DNA of 64,000 bases from Paraburkholderia phosphatilytica (GTDB taxonomy: Bacteria > Pseudomonadota > Gammaproteobacteria > Burkholderiales > Burkholderiaceae), in assembly GCF_003443895.1 (NCBI RefSeq), contig NZ_QQOA01000027.1, positions 37,119-101,118 on the forward strand. Reading direction: 5' to 3'. Of this stretch, positions 52,777-62,326 are shown one piece after another. Every line of letters starts with the position of its first letter. Position 1 is the stretch's first letter. The notes under the pieces were generated by a model. It had not been told where the DNA came from and made no database searches. It saw nothing but the letters and a program-made list of their open reading frames with translations. A program made the translations under genes and the position numbers.

Positions 52777-53667
52777 ATGTCCCTGCACGAACACCACGCA
52801 GCGCTCGCTCCCGCTTCCGTCGACCCGAACGCGTCCTCAGCAGACTGGCTCGCGACGCTCGAACTCGGCTTCGCGCGGCACGGCGAACGCACGACGCTCG
52901 CGCACCGGAAGCATCAGGGTCCGCTGCGCGTGCAGCGTCCGCTGTACCCCGAGGGCACGGGCATCTGTCACGCGGTGATCGTGCATCCGCCGGGCGGCGT
53001 GGCGGGCGGCGACCGCCTCGGCATCGAGATCGACGTCGGCGAACACGCGCATGCGGTGCTCACCACGCCGGGCGCGACCAAGTGGTACAAGTCGAACGGC
53101 CGCGACGCGCGGCAAGCCATCAATATCCGCGTTGGCGCGGGCGCGAGGCTCGACTGGCTGCCGCAGAACAACATCGTGTTCGATGCCGCGCACGCGTCGC
53201 TCGGCTTCACGCTGACGCTCGCCGAGGGCGCGACCGCGATCGGCTGGGACGCGACGCAACTCGGCCGGCAAGCGGCGGGCGAATGCTGGTCCGCCGGCAC
53301 CTTGCGCGCGGATGCGAAGATCATCGGCGCGAACGGCAACACGCTGTGGCTCGAACGCACGCGGCTCTCCGCGCACGATCCGCTGCGCGACGCGCCGCAG
53401 GGCCTCGCGGGCTTTCCGGCGTTCGGCACGCTGTGGGCGATCGGGCCCAACTGCAACGAAGCGCTCGCCGAAACGCTCGCGCCGTCGCTGCCATTCGACG
53501 ACACGATGCGCGCAGGCACATCGTGCGTCGCCGACGGCGTGCTGCTGATCCGCGTGCTCGCGCGCTCGATGGAGCGGCTGCAGCAGACGCTCGCCGCAAG
53601 CTGGACCACCTTGCGCCCGATCGTGCATGGCGTCGACGCAGCGCCGTTGCGGATCTGGTCGACCTGA
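52777..53667 (+). CDS. ureD: Urease accessory protein UreD
   Basis: Scaffold for nickel delivery to urease, acting with UreF and UreG. The 296-aa product has the UreD signatures 'LRVQRPLYPEGTGICHAVIV', 'HPPGGVAGGDRLGIEIDV', 'VLTTPGATKWYKSNGRDARQ', 'LDWLPQNNIVFDAAHASLGF' and 'SMERLQQTLAASWTTLRPIV'. It is the first ure gene, 94 bp after urtE, so it is probably read through from the urt operon. Unusually, the next gene downstream is a binding protein rather than ureA. Confidence 0.94.
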   Translation: MSLHEHHAALAPASVDPNASSADWLATLELGFARHGERTTLAHRKHQGPLRVQRPLYPEGTGICHAVIVHPPGGVAGGDRLGIEIDVGEHAHAVLTTPGATKWYKSNGRDARQAINIRVGAGARLDWLPQNNIVFDAAHASLGFTLTLAEGATAIGWDATQLGRQAAGECWSAGTLRADAKIIGANGNTLWLERTRLSAHDPLRDAPQGLAGFPAFGTLWAIGPNCNEALAETLAPSLPFDDTMRAGTSCVADGVLLIRVLARSMERLQQTLAASWTTLRPIVHGVDAAPLRIWST

Positions 53668-53760
53668 GTGGTCGACATCAGTGTGTCGAGATAAGCGACC
53701 TGAGCATCGCGCGCGCACCGTTGTCGCGCATCCCATGCGGCACCACCTGAAGCCGCGCGC

Positions 53761-53786
53761 AAAAGCGGTGCACATGTGCCGCTTTT
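53761..53786. promoter_or_regulatory. Near-palindrome upstream of the second sigma-54 promoter
   Basis: aaaagcggtgcacatgtgccgctttt reads as an imperfect inverted repeat (arms aaaagcg and cgctttt, inner gcaca/tgtgc) starting 60 bp upstream of the -24 box. It could be an activator site or a transcription stop for the ureD message; the sequence does not decide. Confidence 0.4.
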
Positions 53787-53820
53787 CTGTGTGAAAGCAC
53801 CGCGCCAACGCGCTTTCGCC

Positions 53821-53836
53821 TGGCATACAGCTTGCA
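53821..53836 (+). promoter_or_regulatory. Sigma-54 (-24/-12) promoter ahead of the binding-protein gene
   Basis: TGGCAT-acagc-TTGCA with GG and GC cores 12 bp apart. It differs from the urtA promoter only in the 5-bp spacer. It lies 80 bp before the binding-protein ATG and would also drive ureABCEFG by readthrough. Confidence 0.75.
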
Positions 53837-53915
53837 ATATCTGGCGCCCGACAGTGCCGCACCCGACGGCAGTCGTTTCTTCACGCCACCACCACTCGCT
53901 CAGGATCCGCTCCCG

Positions 53916-54713
53916 ATGAACACCACCCGCCGCACGCAGCTGGCCAGCCTGCTGCTCGCCCCGCTCTTCGTCTTCGCCAGCTTCATGTCGAGCGTCGCGC
54001 ACGCCGATGCGCTCGACAACATCACGAAAGCCGGCGTGCTGAAAGTCGCCGTGCCCGAAGACTATCCGCCGTTCGGCTCGGTCGGCCCCGACATGAAGCC
54101 GCAAGGCTACGACATCGACACCGCCGCGCTGCTGGCGAAGTCGCTGAAGGTGAAGCTCGAGCTTGTGCCCGTGAACAGCTCGAACCGCATTCCGTATCTG
54201 CAGACGAGCAAGGTCGACCTCGTGATCTCGTCGCTCGGCAAGACGCCCGACCGCGAGAAGGTGATCGACTTCTCGAACGCGTACGCGCCGTACTACCAGG
54301 GCGTGTTCGGCCCGGCCGACGTGAAGGTGGCGAGCCCGGCGGACCTGACCGGCAAGACGGTCGGCGCGACCCGCGGCGCGCTCGAGGAAATCGCGCTCAC
54401 GCAGATGGCGCCGAACGCGACCATCAAGCGCTTCGACGACAACAACGCGACGATCGCCGCGTTCCTGTCGGGCCAGGTGCAGCTGATCGCGGCGGGCAAC
54501 ATCGTCGCGGCCACGATCCTGTCGAAGAACCCGCCGCGCCGGCCGGAACCGAAGTTCGTGATCAAGAACTCGCCGTGCTTCATCGGCATGAACAAGAACG
54601 AGCCGCACCTGATGCAGAAGGTCAACGACGCGATCGCGCAGGCGAAGCAGGACGGCGAGCTGAACACGATGTCGAAGAAGTGGTTCGGCGCGCCGCTGCC
54701 TTCGGACCTTTAA
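53916..54713 (+). CDS. Family 3 (amino-acid-type) ABC substrate-binding protein inside the ure cluster
   Basis: A 265-aa periplasmic protein with a signal peptide ending near 'SSVAHA' (about residue 30), then the SBP_bac_3 fold: 'GVLKVAVPEDYPPFGSVGPD', 'KPQGYDIDTAALLAKSLKVK', 'VDLVISSLGKTPDREKVIDF' and 'LTGKTVGATRGALEEIALTQ'. The motifs suggest an amino acid or related nitrogen compound. It has its own sigma-54 promoter, and no permease or ATPase gene is adjacent; the urt ABC subunits belong to a different class. Located between ureD and ureA. Start chosen at the signal peptide. Confidence 0.88.
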   Translation: MNTTRRTQLASLLLAPLFVFASFMSSVAHADALDNITKAGVLKVAVPEDYPPFGSVGPDMKPQGYDIDTAALLAKSLKVKLELVPVNSSNRIPYLQTSKVDLVISSLGKTPDREKVIDFSNAYAPYYQGVFGPADVKVASPADLTGKTVGATRGALEEIALTQMAPNATIKRFDDNNATIAAFLSGQVQLIAAGNIVAATILSKNPPRRPEPKFVIKNSPCFIGMNKNEPHLMQKVNDAIAQAKQDGELNTMSKKWFGAPLPSDL

Positions 54714-54736
54714 ACGCGATCCGCCAGCACGGCGGG

Positions 54737-54769
54737 CGACAACGCCTGCTCGACCGGCAGGCGTTGTCG
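54737..54769. terminator. Hairpin after the binding-protein gene
   Basis: Perfect 13-bp stem cgacaacgcctgc / gcaggcgttgtcg with a 7-base loop. No U-tract follows on the plus strand, so it is either an attenuator, an RNA-stability element or a weak terminator between the binding-protein gene and ureA. Confidence 0.6.
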
Positions 54770-54844
54770 TATGATTCGCGATGACGCCGCACGCGCGCGC
54801 AGACTGACGCGTCGCCACCCACCGACACTTCACGCCCCTCATCG

Positions 54845-55147
54845 ATGAAGCTGACACCTCGCGAAAAGGACAAGCTCCTGATCTTCACCGCCGCGCTGCT
54901 CGCCGAGCGGCGCCGCGCCCGCGGCCTGAAACTCAACTATCCGGAAGCGGTTGCTTTCATTTCGGCTGCATTGATGGAAGCAGCGCGCGACGGCAAGACC
55001 GTGGCAGAAGTGATGCACTACGGCACGACGCTCCTCACGCGCGACGACGTGATGGAAGGCGTGCCCGAGATGATTCCCGATATCCAGGTCGAAGCCACGT
55101 TTCCGGACGGCACGAAGCTCGTGACCGTTCATCATCCGATTCCATAG
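54845..55147 (+). CDS. ureA: Urease subunit gamma
   Basis: Small structural subunit of urease, 100 aa. Family motifs: 'KLTPREKDKLLIFTAALLAE', 'GLKLNYPEAVAFISAALMEA', 'ARDGKTVAEVMHYGTTLLTR' and 'VPEMIPDIQVEATFPDGTKL'. It is followed by ureB at 11 bp. Confidence 0.97.
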   Translation: MKLTPREKDKLLIFTAALLAERRRARGLKLNYPEAVAFISAALMEAARDGKTVAEVMHYGTTLLTRDDVMEGVPEMIPDIQVEATFPDGTKLVTVHHPIP

Positions 55148-55158
55148 TGGGGCACACA

Positions 55159-55464
55159 ATGATCCCCGGCGAACTGATAACCGACGACGGCGAACACGAA
55201 CTGAACGCGGGCCGCGAGACGGTCACCGTCACCGTGTCCAACACCGGTGACCGGCCCGTGCAGGTCGGCTCGCACTACCACTTCTACGAAGTCAACACCG
55301 CGCTCGCATTCGATCGCGAAGCGGCGCGCGGCTTTCGCCTGAACATCGCGGCCGGCACCGCGGTGCGCTTCGAGCCCGGACAGGAACGCACGGTCGAACT
55401 CGTCGCGCTCGCGGGCGATCGCATCGTCCATGGCTTCAACGGCAAGGTCATGGGCAAGCTCTGA
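55159..55464 (+). CDS. ureB: Urease subunit beta
   Basis: Structural subunit of 101 aa starting 'MIPGELITDDGEHELN', with 'VTVTVSNTGDRPVQVGSHYH', 'FYEVNTALAFDREAARGFRL' and 'AGTAVRFEPGQERTVELVAL'. The start at 55159 is chosen over a GTG at 55147 because UreB proteins begin MIPGE. It lies 34 bp before ureC. Confidence 0.97.
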   Translation: MIPGELITDDGEHELNAGRETVTVTVSNTGDRPVQVGSHYHFYEVNTALAFDREAARGFRLNIAAGTAVRFEPGQERTVELVALAGDRIVHGFNGKVMGKL

Positions 55465-55498
55465 ACGCGGCCCGACCCCACACTTCGCGGACACCCAC

Positions 55499-57205
<1,707 letters not shown>

Positions 57206-57227
57206 TTTCGCTTCGAGGCACTACGGC

Positions 57228-57881
57228 ATGCGCACGCTCGACAAACGCATCGACCCACACGTGAAGCTTGCCGCGGTGCTCGTGAAGCGCGCGCCGACCG
57301 TCACGCTCGCGTACGACGCGCGCTGCAAGAGCCGGCTCGCGGTCACGCTCGACAACGGCGAGGAAGCGGCCGTGCTGCTGCCGCGCGGCACCATCCTGCG
57401 CGACGGCGACATGCTGGTCGGCCAGGACGGCGGACTGGTGCGCGTCGTCGCAGCGGCCGAAGCCGTGCTGCTCGTCACCGCGCACGACCGCCTGACGCTG
57501 ACGCGCGCTGCGTATCACCTCGGCAACCGGCACACGCCGGTCGAGGTCAGCGTGGAGTCGCTGAAGCTCGAGGCCGATCCGGTGCTCGAAGACATGCTGC
57601 GGCGGCTCGGCGCGACGGTCGAGCACGCGACGCTGCCGTTTCAGCCCGAAGCGGGCGCGTATGGCGGCGGTCATCGGCATGGGCACGACGAAACCTTCGC
57701 GGAAGACTACGCGCTCGCACAGAAGGTGTTCGACGAGCATCATGGGCATGCGCATTCGCATGATCACGCGCATGGACATTCGCATGGGCACGCTCACGAT
57801 CATTCGCACGAGCACGTGCATGACGAATCGTGCGGCCACGATCACAGCCACGACGATCACCACGGCCATGCGCATCGCTGA
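57228..57881 (+). CDS. ureE: Urease accessory protein UreE, His-rich
   Basis: Nickel chaperone, 217 aa. The N-terminal domain has 'ARCKSRLAVTLDNGEEAAVL' and 'LPRGTILRDGDMLVGQDGGL'; the metal-binding domain has 'RAAYHLGNRHTPVEVSVESL' and 'LEDMLRRLGATVEHATLPFQ'. The C-terminal tail has 22 His in about its last 47 residues, alternating with Gly, Asp, Ser and Ala, plus one Cys, and should bind several Ni2+. The tail DNA is built from short cat-rich repeats. The gene overlaps ureF by 14 bp. Confidence 0.96.
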   Translation: MRTLDKRIDPHVKLAAVLVKRAPTVTLAYDARCKSRLAVTLDNGEEAAVLLPRGTILRDGDMLVGQDGGLVRVVAAAEAVLLVTAHDRLTLTRAAYHLGNRHTPVEVSVESLKLEADPVLEDMLRRLGATVEHATLPFQPEAGAYGGGHRHGHDETFAEDYALAQKVFDEHHGHAHSHDHAHGHSHGHAHDHSHEHVHDESCGHDHSHDDHHGHAHR

Positions 57882-58548
57882 GCTGACCGCGCTGCTGCAT
57901 CTCGCTTCGCCGGCGCTGCCGATCGGCGCGTTCAGCTACTCGCAGGGTCTCGAAGCCGCGATCGAAGCGCAGCTCGTCACCGATGCCGACAGCGCCCGCC
58001 AATGGATCGCGCGCGGCCTCGACGACGTGCTCGCGCGCGGCGAGCTGCCGTTTCTCGCGCACCAGCTCGAACGCTGGCGCAATCATGACGTCGATGCGTT
58101 GCATGCGGAAAACGCCGCGTTCATCGCGAGCCGCGAATCGATGGAATTGCGCCGCGAGACCGAACAGATGGGCTGGTCGCTGCGGCAGTTGTGCGTGTCG
58201 CTCGAATGGGGCGATGCATCGCGACGTGTGACGCTCAGCGCGCTTCAGCCCATCGCGCAGCCCACCGCGTTCGCGTTCGCCGCGTTCGTGCACGATGCGT
58301 CGCCGGACGCGACGCTCGCCGCCTACGCGTTCAGCTGGGTCGAAAACCAGGCCGCGGCCGCGCTGAAAGCGGTACCGCTCGGCCAGTTCGCCGGCCAGCG
58401 CATCGTCGTCGCGCTGCGCGACGCGATCGAAGGCGCGGTCACGCGTGCGCTCGCCACCTCGCCCGACGACCTCAACACGTTCGCGCCGCAGCTCGGCATT
58501 CTGTCGGCGCGACACGAATCGCAGTACTCCCGCCTGTTCCGCTCCTGA
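57868..58548 (+). CDS. ureF: Urease accessory protein UreF
   Basis: Part of the UreD-UreF-UreG complex that loads nickel; thought to gate UreG GTPase activity. The 226-aa product begins 'MRIAELTALLHLASPALPIG' followed by 'AFSYSQGLEAAIE' and has 'LRRETEQMGWSLRQLCVSLE', 'FAFAAFVHDASPDATLAAYA' and 'FSWVENQAAAALKAVPLGQ'. The start at 57868 lies inside the last codons of ureE, in a different frame. Confidence 0.96.
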   Translation: MRIAELTALLHLASPALPIGAFSYSQGLEAAIEAQLVTDADSARQWIARGLDDVLARGELPFLAHQLERWRNHDVDALHAENAAFIASRESMELRRETEQMGWSLRQLCVSLEWGDASRRVTLSALQPIAQPTAFAFAAFVHDASPDATLAAYAFSWVENQAAAALKAVPLGQFAGQRIVVALRDAIEGAVTRALATSPDDLNTFAPQLGILSARHESQYSRLFRS

Positions 58549-58569
58549 CGCTTCCGGCTCACCTCGAAC

Positions 58570-59223
58570 ATGAACGCACCTCACGCATCTCACGCTTCGC
58601 ATCCACGCACGAAGAAACTGCCGCCGCTGCGCGTGGGCGTGGGCGGCCCGGTCGGCTCGGGCAAGACCACGCTGCTCGAAATGCTCTGCAAGGCGATGCG
58701 CGATCATTACGACCTCGTCGCGATCACCAACGACATCTACACGAAGGAGGACCAACGCCTCCTGACGGTGGCGGGCGCGCTGCCTGCCGAACGGATCATG
58801 GGCGTGGAGACGGGCGGCTGCCCGCACACGGCGATCCGCGAGGACGCGTCAATCAATCTCGAAGCGGTGGACCGGATGCTGTCGCGCTTCCCCGATGCGG
58901 ACATCGTGTTCATCGAATCGGGCGGCGACAACCTCGCGGCCACCTTCAGCCCGGAGCTGTCGGACCTGACGATCTACGTGATCGACGTGGCCGGCGGCGA
59001 AAAGATTCCACGCAAGGGCGGGCCCGGCATCACGAAGTCGGATCTGCTCGTGATCAACAAGACCGACCTCGCGCCATTCGTCGGTGCGAACCTCGACGTG
59101 ATGGCGTCCGACACGAAGAAGATGCGCGGCGAGCGGCCGTTCGTGATGTGCAACCTGAAAGCGCTCGACGGGCTCGATCAGGTGATCGCATTCATCGAGA
59201 CAAAGGGCTTGCTGAAGGTGTGA
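58570..59223 (+). CDS. ureG: Urease accessory GTPase UreG
   Basis: GTPase that delivers Ni2+ to the UreABC active site, 217 aa. After a His-containing leader ('MNAPHASHASHPRTKKLPPL'), the P-loop is 'GVGGPVGSGKTTLLEMLC' (about residues 23-40), followed by 'AITNDIYTKEDQRLL', 'VETGGCPHTAIREDASINLE' (metal-binding Cys-Pro-His), 'VFIESGGDNLAATFSPELSD' and 'LLVINKTDLAPFVG'. It follows ureF by 21 bp; a strong hairpin follows. Confidence 0.97.
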   Translation: MNAPHASHASHPRTKKLPPLRVGVGGPVGSGKTTLLEMLCKAMRDHYDLVAITNDIYTKEDQRLLTVAGALPAERIMGVETGGCPHTAIREDASINLEAVDRMLSRFPDADIVFIESGGDNLAATFSPELSDLTIYVIDVAGGEKIPRKGGPGITKSDLLVINKTDLAPFVGANLDVMASDTKKMRGERPFVMCNLKALDGLDQVIAFIETKGLLKV

Positions 59224-59254
59224 ACGCGGCCCGCGTCATGCGCGGGCCGCGTTC
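59222..59254. terminator. Strong hairpin between ureG and the hydrolase gene
   Basis: Perfect 14-bp stem gaacgcggcccgcg / cgcgggccgcgttc with a 5-base loop, between two convergent genes. No clear U-tract follows, but the stem is strong enough to act as a terminator or 3' stabiliser for both. Confidence 0.65.
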
Positions 59255-59260
59255 ACTGCA

Positions 59261-60040
59261 TCACTGAACTTTCTTCGCGGCCGCGATGATCGCGTCCGCG
59301 ACCACGCGCGGCTGGCTCAGCATCACGACGTGGCTCGCGTTCACGTCGATGGCGGTTGCGCGGATCTGGCTCGCCATCGCCTGTTGCGCCTGCGGGTCGA
59401 TCATCCGGTCCGCCTTCGTCACGACGAACCACGACGGCTTGCTGTGCCACGCGGCATCGGTGACCTTGTCGTCGGTACAGCCCGCGAACCACGGGCCCTG
59501 CGTGTCGGCGACGAGCCGCGCCTCTGCCGGCGGCAGGTCCTGCGCGAAATCATGCAGGATGCCGTTTGTGGACAGCGTCAGGAAGCCCGCGGAATCCTTG
59601 CGCAGTTCGCCCGCCCACACCGGTGCGGGCTTGCCCTTCAGCATGTCGTTGATCGACTGGCCGTTGTCGGGCGCGAACGCGGCCACGTAGACGAGCGCCT
59701 TCACCTTGTCGTCGTTGCCGGCCTGCGTGATCACCACGCCGCCCCATGAGTGGCCGACCAGCACGACCGGCCCCGTCTGCTGATCGATCACGCGCTTCGT
59801 CGCGGCCGCGTCGTCGGCAAGCGAGCTCAACGGATTCTGCACGGACACGACGTGCAGCCCGCGCGCCTCGAGGAGCGGAATCACCTTGTCCCAGCTCGAA
59901 CCGTCGGCGAACGCGCCGTGCACGAGCACGACGTTCCTGCCCTTCAGGTCTTCGGTGGGCGCAGCATGCGCAGCGGATCCGGCGAACAGGCCGCCGAGCA
60001 GCAACGCCGACGCCAGGCACTTCTTCAACAGTGAGTTCAT
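59261..60040 (-). CDS. Secreted alpha/beta hydrolase
   Basis: A 259-aa esterase-like protein with a signal peptide ('MNSLLKKCLASALLLGGLFA', cleavage near 'AAHAAP'). The fold starts with the oxyanion motif 'NVVLVHGAFADGSSWDKVIP'; the nucleophile elbow is 'VVLVGHSWGGVVI' (Ser); 'IDVNASHVVMLSQPRVVADA' near the end has the catalytic His. The family includes the plant methylesterase-like and EstC-type enzymes. It is divergent from the HD-GYP/LuxR gene with 139 bp between starts. Substrate unknown. Confidence 0.88.
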   Translation of the reverse strand: MNSLLKKCLASALLLGGLFAGSAAHAAPTEDLKGRNVVLVHGAFADGSSWDKVIPLLEARGLHVVSVQNPLSSLADDAAATKRVIDQQTGPVVLVGHSWGGVVITQAGNDDKVKALVYVAAFAPDNGQSINDMLKGKPAPVWAGELRKDSAGFLTLSTNGILHDFAQDLPPAEARLVADTQGPWFAGCTDDKVTDAAWHSKPSWFVVTKADRMIDPQAQQAMASQIRATAIDVNASHVVMLSQPRVVADAIIAAAKKVQ

Positions 60041-60179
60041 GGTGGACTCCTCGTCACGGGTTGGGATGGCCGTCAGGATCGCAGCCAGGCCGCGCCGGCG
60101 GTATCGGTCGAATGACCGACCCGGGGCTGCGCTATAGTGGCCGGCGTGCCGCAGATAGCGATGCCTTGACGGTGATTCC

Positions 60180-61667
60180 TTGGACGAAAACGAAACCGCA
60201 CCCGGAGCAGGCTCGACGGTCCGCGTGTACGACGCGGTGAAAGCGCTCGCATTCATCGGCGATCTCAGCATGGGGCAGCCGACCGACCATTCGCTGCGCA
60301 CCGCATGGCTCGCCGCGCAGCTCGCGTTGGCTGCGGGCGAAGGCGACGCGGACGTGGAAACCGCCGCGGAGGTGTCCCTCCTGCGCTGGTCGGGCTGCAC
60401 GGCCAACGCCGCGGGATTCGCCGACGTGCTCGGCGACGACATCGGCGGTCGTGAAGCGATGCTCGCCGCACGCCCCGACTGGGCGAAGCCGCTGGATCCG
60501 CTGGGCGGCATCGAGACCGCGATCACGCCGCTCGCGCAGATTCACTGCGAGGTCTCCGGCGAGGTCGCGCGGATGCTCGGCCTCGCCCGCGGCTCCGAAG
60601 CGGCGCTGCGGCATATCTTCGAAGCGTGGGACGGTACGGGCCTGCCCGACGGTCTGGCGGGCGCGGCCGTGCCGCGAACGGTGTTCGTCGTATCGCTCGC
60701 GGGCGATCTCGAGATTTTCAGCCGCGTGTATGGGCTGCCCCGCGCGCTCGCATTGATCGCGGAGCGCGCCGGCATGCGCTACCCGCCGAACCTGGCGGCG
60801 CTCGTCGCGCGTCACTCGGCGTACTGGCTCGATACGCTTGCCAGCACGGAACCCGCCGCGCTCGACGAAGCTGTTCTCACGCCGCAGATGCGCGAAAACA
60901 CCTCGGCCGAGCTGATCGCGGACGTGATCGATCTGAAGCTGCCGTGGATGACCGGTTACTCGCGCGCGGTCGCGCGCACCGCGGCCGCGTGCAGCGCGCG
61001 GCTTGGCGGCGCCGCGGAGAATCAGGCGTGCCTCTACGCCGCGGGTCTCATACACGGCATCGGGCGCGCGGCGGTGCCGAACGCGATCTGGAATACACGC
61101 GGCACCTTGTCCGCGGCCGCGTGGGAGAAGGTGCGGCTCGTGCCGTACTGGACCTCGCGCGCGGGGCGGCAAACGGGCGCGCTGGCGCGGGCGGCAGAAC
61201 TCGCTTCGTACGCGTATGAGCGGCTCGACGGCTCCGGCTATTTCCGCGGCGCGGCGGGACCCGCGTTGTCGCTCGATGCGCGGGTGCTCGGCGCCGCTGT
61301 CGCGTACGTTGCGCTCGGTGCGCGACGGCCGTGGCGCAACGCACTGACGGCTGCCGAAGTCACACAACGCCTGCGCGACGAAGCGCGCGCGGGCCGCTTC
61401 GATGGCGACGTGGTGGAAGCATTGCTCGGCGCGCAGGATGCGCCTTCACGCGTGGCTCGTTCGCGGCCGCTGACGGTGCGCCTGTCCGGGCGCGAACTCG
61501 ACGTGCTGCGCTCGATCAGCCGCGGCGCGAGCAACAAGGAAGCGGCGCGCGAACTCGATCTGAGCCCGAGCACGGTGCGCACGCATGTCGAAAGCGTGTT
61601 CCGCAAGCTCGAATGCTCGACGCGCGCAGCAGCGACGTTGAAGGCTTCGGGGATGGGGTTGCTGTAG
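60180..61667 (+). CDS. HD-GYP-like / LuxR HTH regulator
   Basis: A 495-aa protein with two HD-domain-like halves and a C-terminal LuxR DNA-binding domain (about 435-495, 'LSGRELDVLRSISRGASNKE' followed by 'AARELDLSPSTVRTHVESVF'). The first half has 'LRHIFEAWDGTGLPDGL' (about 143-159) and the second 'AAGLIHGIGRAAVPNAIWN' (about 285-303) and 'ASYAYERLDGSGYFRG' (about 341-356). HD-GYP phosphodiesterases have HDIGK and HHE.WDG.G there; here HD reads HG and the second His is Tyr, so catalysis is doubtful and a sensor role is more likely. The TTG at 60180 is the only start that keeps the N-terminus; it is uncertain. Confidence 0.8.
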   Translation: MDENETAPGAGSTVRVYDAVKALAFIGDLSMGQPTDHSLRTAWLAAQLALAAGEGDADVETAAEVSLLRWSGCTANAAGFADVLGDDIGGREAMLAARPDWAKPLDPLGGIETAITPLAQIHCEVSGEVARMLGLARGSEAALRHIFEAWDGTGLPDGLAGAAVPRTVFVVSLAGDLEIFSRVYGLPRALALIAERAGMRYPPNLAALVARHSAYWLDTLASTEPAALDEAVLTPQMRENTSAELIADVIDLKLPWMTGYSRAVARTAAACSARLGGAAENQACLYAAGLIHGIGRAAVPNAIWNTRGTLSAAAWEKVRLVPYWTSRAGRQTGALARAAELASYAYERLDGSGYFRGAAGPALSLDARVLGAAVAYVALGARRPWRNALTAAEVTQRLRDEARAGRFDGDVVEALLGAQDAPSRVARSRPLTVRLSGRELDVLRSISRGASNKEAARELDLSPSTVRTHVESVFRKLECSTRAAATLKASGMGLL

Positions 61668-61926
61668 GGTGTGATCGCACCGACGCGCGAAATCACAGCA
61701 GGATTCGCGCGCCGTCACCCGACATTTTCTCGTTCTCGTCGGAATTTCTTCAGTATGGCCGTCCCGGTGATCCGCGAGCACGAAAATTTTTCAGTTTTGG
61801 GTGGAGATGTCGGTCCCTCAGGAATTGTGAAACGAGCCGACACTCCATGCCCCACTCGCGCTGATCATCACCGCCCACGCGGTAAGATGCCCGCTGTGAT
61901 CCACCCGCACACGAGGTGCCATCGCC

Positions 61927-62322
61927 ATGCCCGACACCGATCTTGCCGGCACCTACCGGCGTTACATCGACTGCCTGAATCGCCAGGACTGGCCGGCGCT
62001 GGGGCAATTCGTTGCGGACGACGTGAAGCACAACAGCCGGCCGTTCGGCCTGGCGGGTTATCGCGAGATGCTGGAGCGGGACTTCCGCGAAATCCCGGAC
62101 CTGTACTTCAACATCGAGCTGCTGGTCTGCGACCCGCCTCATGTTGCGAGCCGTCTGCGTTTCAACTGCGCGCCCGCGGGCACGTTTCTCGGGCTACGCG
62201 TGAATGGCAGGAAAGTGTCCTTCACGGAAAACGTCTTCTACGCGTATCACGCAGGCAAGATCGCCCAGGTCTGGTCGATCGTCGACAAGGCCGCGATCGA
62301 GGCGCAGCTTGCCGGAGCGTAA
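61927..62322 (+). CDS. SnoaL-like polyketide cyclase/ester cyclase family protein
   Basis: A 131-aa protein with the NTF2-like cone fold of the SnoaL/ester cyclase group: 'DLAGTYRRYIDCLNRQDWPA' (first helix), 'LGQFVADDVKHNSRPFGLAG', 'YREMLERDFREIPDLYFNIE', 'VSFTENVFYAYHAGKIAQVW' and 'SIVDKAAIEAQL'. The family includes enzymes and non-catalytic binding proteins; the role here is unknown. It lies 4 bp before the MmyB-type regulator on the same strand, so the two are probably cotranscribed. Confidence 0.82.
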   Translation: MPDTDLAGTYRRYIDCLNRQDWPALGQFVADDVKHNSRPFGLAGYREMLERDFREIPDLYFNIELLVCDPPHVASRLRFNCAPAGTFLGLRVNGRKVSFTENVFYAYHAGKIAQVWSIVDKAAIEAQLAGA

Positions 62323-62326
62323 TTCC

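Noticed and set aside
57720..57870. CAT-rich repeats in ureE as a CRISPR or satellite
   Set aside because: They encode the known type of His-rich UreE tail and have no spacer structure.
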